A stretch of DNA of 5,915 nt, taken from assembly GCA_030038715.1 (NCBI GenBank), contig JASHSO010000431.1:1-5915 (forward strand), written 5' to 3'. Origin of the DNA: Streptosporangiaceae bacterium (lineage in GTDB: Bacteria > Actinomycetota > Actinomycetes > Streptosporangiales > Streptosporangiaceae). How positions within the stretch are numbered: position 1 is the stretch's first letter; every line of letters begins with the position of its first letter. Made by a program: the position numbers and the translations under genes. The notes under the pieces were generated by a model. That model was not told the DNA's origin. It searched no databases and saw only the letters and a program-made list of their open reading frames with translations. Shown piece after piece: positions 5,834 through 5,915 of this stretch.

Positions 5834-5915
5834 ATGGCCAGAACTCGGCCGTCGAAGCTCAGCAACTTCCGGAGTTCCAACGAGTTGGTCCGTGCAGCCC
5901 GTGCGGCAGCGGGTT
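5834..5915 (+). CDS. Possible start of an unknown gene, cut by the window edge
   Basis: A frame opens at ATG 5834 (or GTG 5825) and runs without a stop to the end of the window, reading MARTRPSKLSNFRSSNELV and then an Ala/Arg-rich stretch. GGAG lies only 3 nt before the ATG, closer than usual for a ribosome-binding site. About three quarters of the third codon positions are G or C, which is moderate for this genome. It would be divergent from the phosphotransferase gene, with its promoter in the shared 90-bp gap. I do not recognise the protein, and 27 codons are too few to exclude chance. Confidence 0.25.
   Translation, partial: MARTRPSKLSNFRSSNELVRAARAAAG

Overview
The window looks like an accessory stretch of a high-GC actinobacterial chromosome (Streptomyces or Streptosporangiales type). 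The base composition is strongly GC-rich, codons favour G or C in the third position, GTG is used as a start, and every recognisable protein belongs to a family common in actinomycetes. I identify four complete genes, one large gene cut by the left edge, one decayed gene fragment, and a possible gene start at the right edge. I see no tRNA, rRNA, CRISPR array, insertion sequence or attachment site.

Layout, left to right. (1) Bases 1-2276, + strand: the C-terminal part of a STAND/NB-ARC ATPase with tetratricopeptide repeats. Its P-loop lies outside the window. Walker B, the ARC-like region, a probable winged helix and eight TPR units at an exact 42-residue period are inside. (2) 2292-3257, - strand: a squalene-cyclase/prenyltransferase-fold (alpha/alpha toroid) protein without the cyclase acid motif. 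(3) 3352-3978, + strand: a class I SAM-dependent methyltransferase. (4) 3992-4450, - strand: a small cupin with complete metal-binding motifs. (5) 4451-4834: 384 bases without an intact gene, holding what looks like a + strand fragment of an FtsX-type ABC transporter permease and a hairpin just downstream of the next gene. (6) 4835-5740, - strand: an APH/choline-kinase-like phosphotransferase. (7) 5834-5915, + strand: a possible truncated ORF.

The genes alternate in direction. The two convergent pairs are separated by only 15 and 13 bp. No two intact neighbours share a direction except the cupin and the phosphotransferase, which are separated by the decayed permease fragment. The window therefore shows no operon and no evidence that the genes form one pathway; it reads as a set of independently transcribed accessory genes. 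All three - strand genes lack a Shine-Dalgarno sequence and have a -10-like hexamer 6-7 nt before the chosen start codon, which suggests leaderless transcription.

I found no convincing new multi-gene system. The points most worth a second look are the altered nucleotide-sensing segment of the STAND protein (a Gln replacing the usual Arg, followed by an 18-bp tandem repeat), the transporter remnant, the probable leaderless promoters, and the non-canonical active-site residues of the phosphotransferase.
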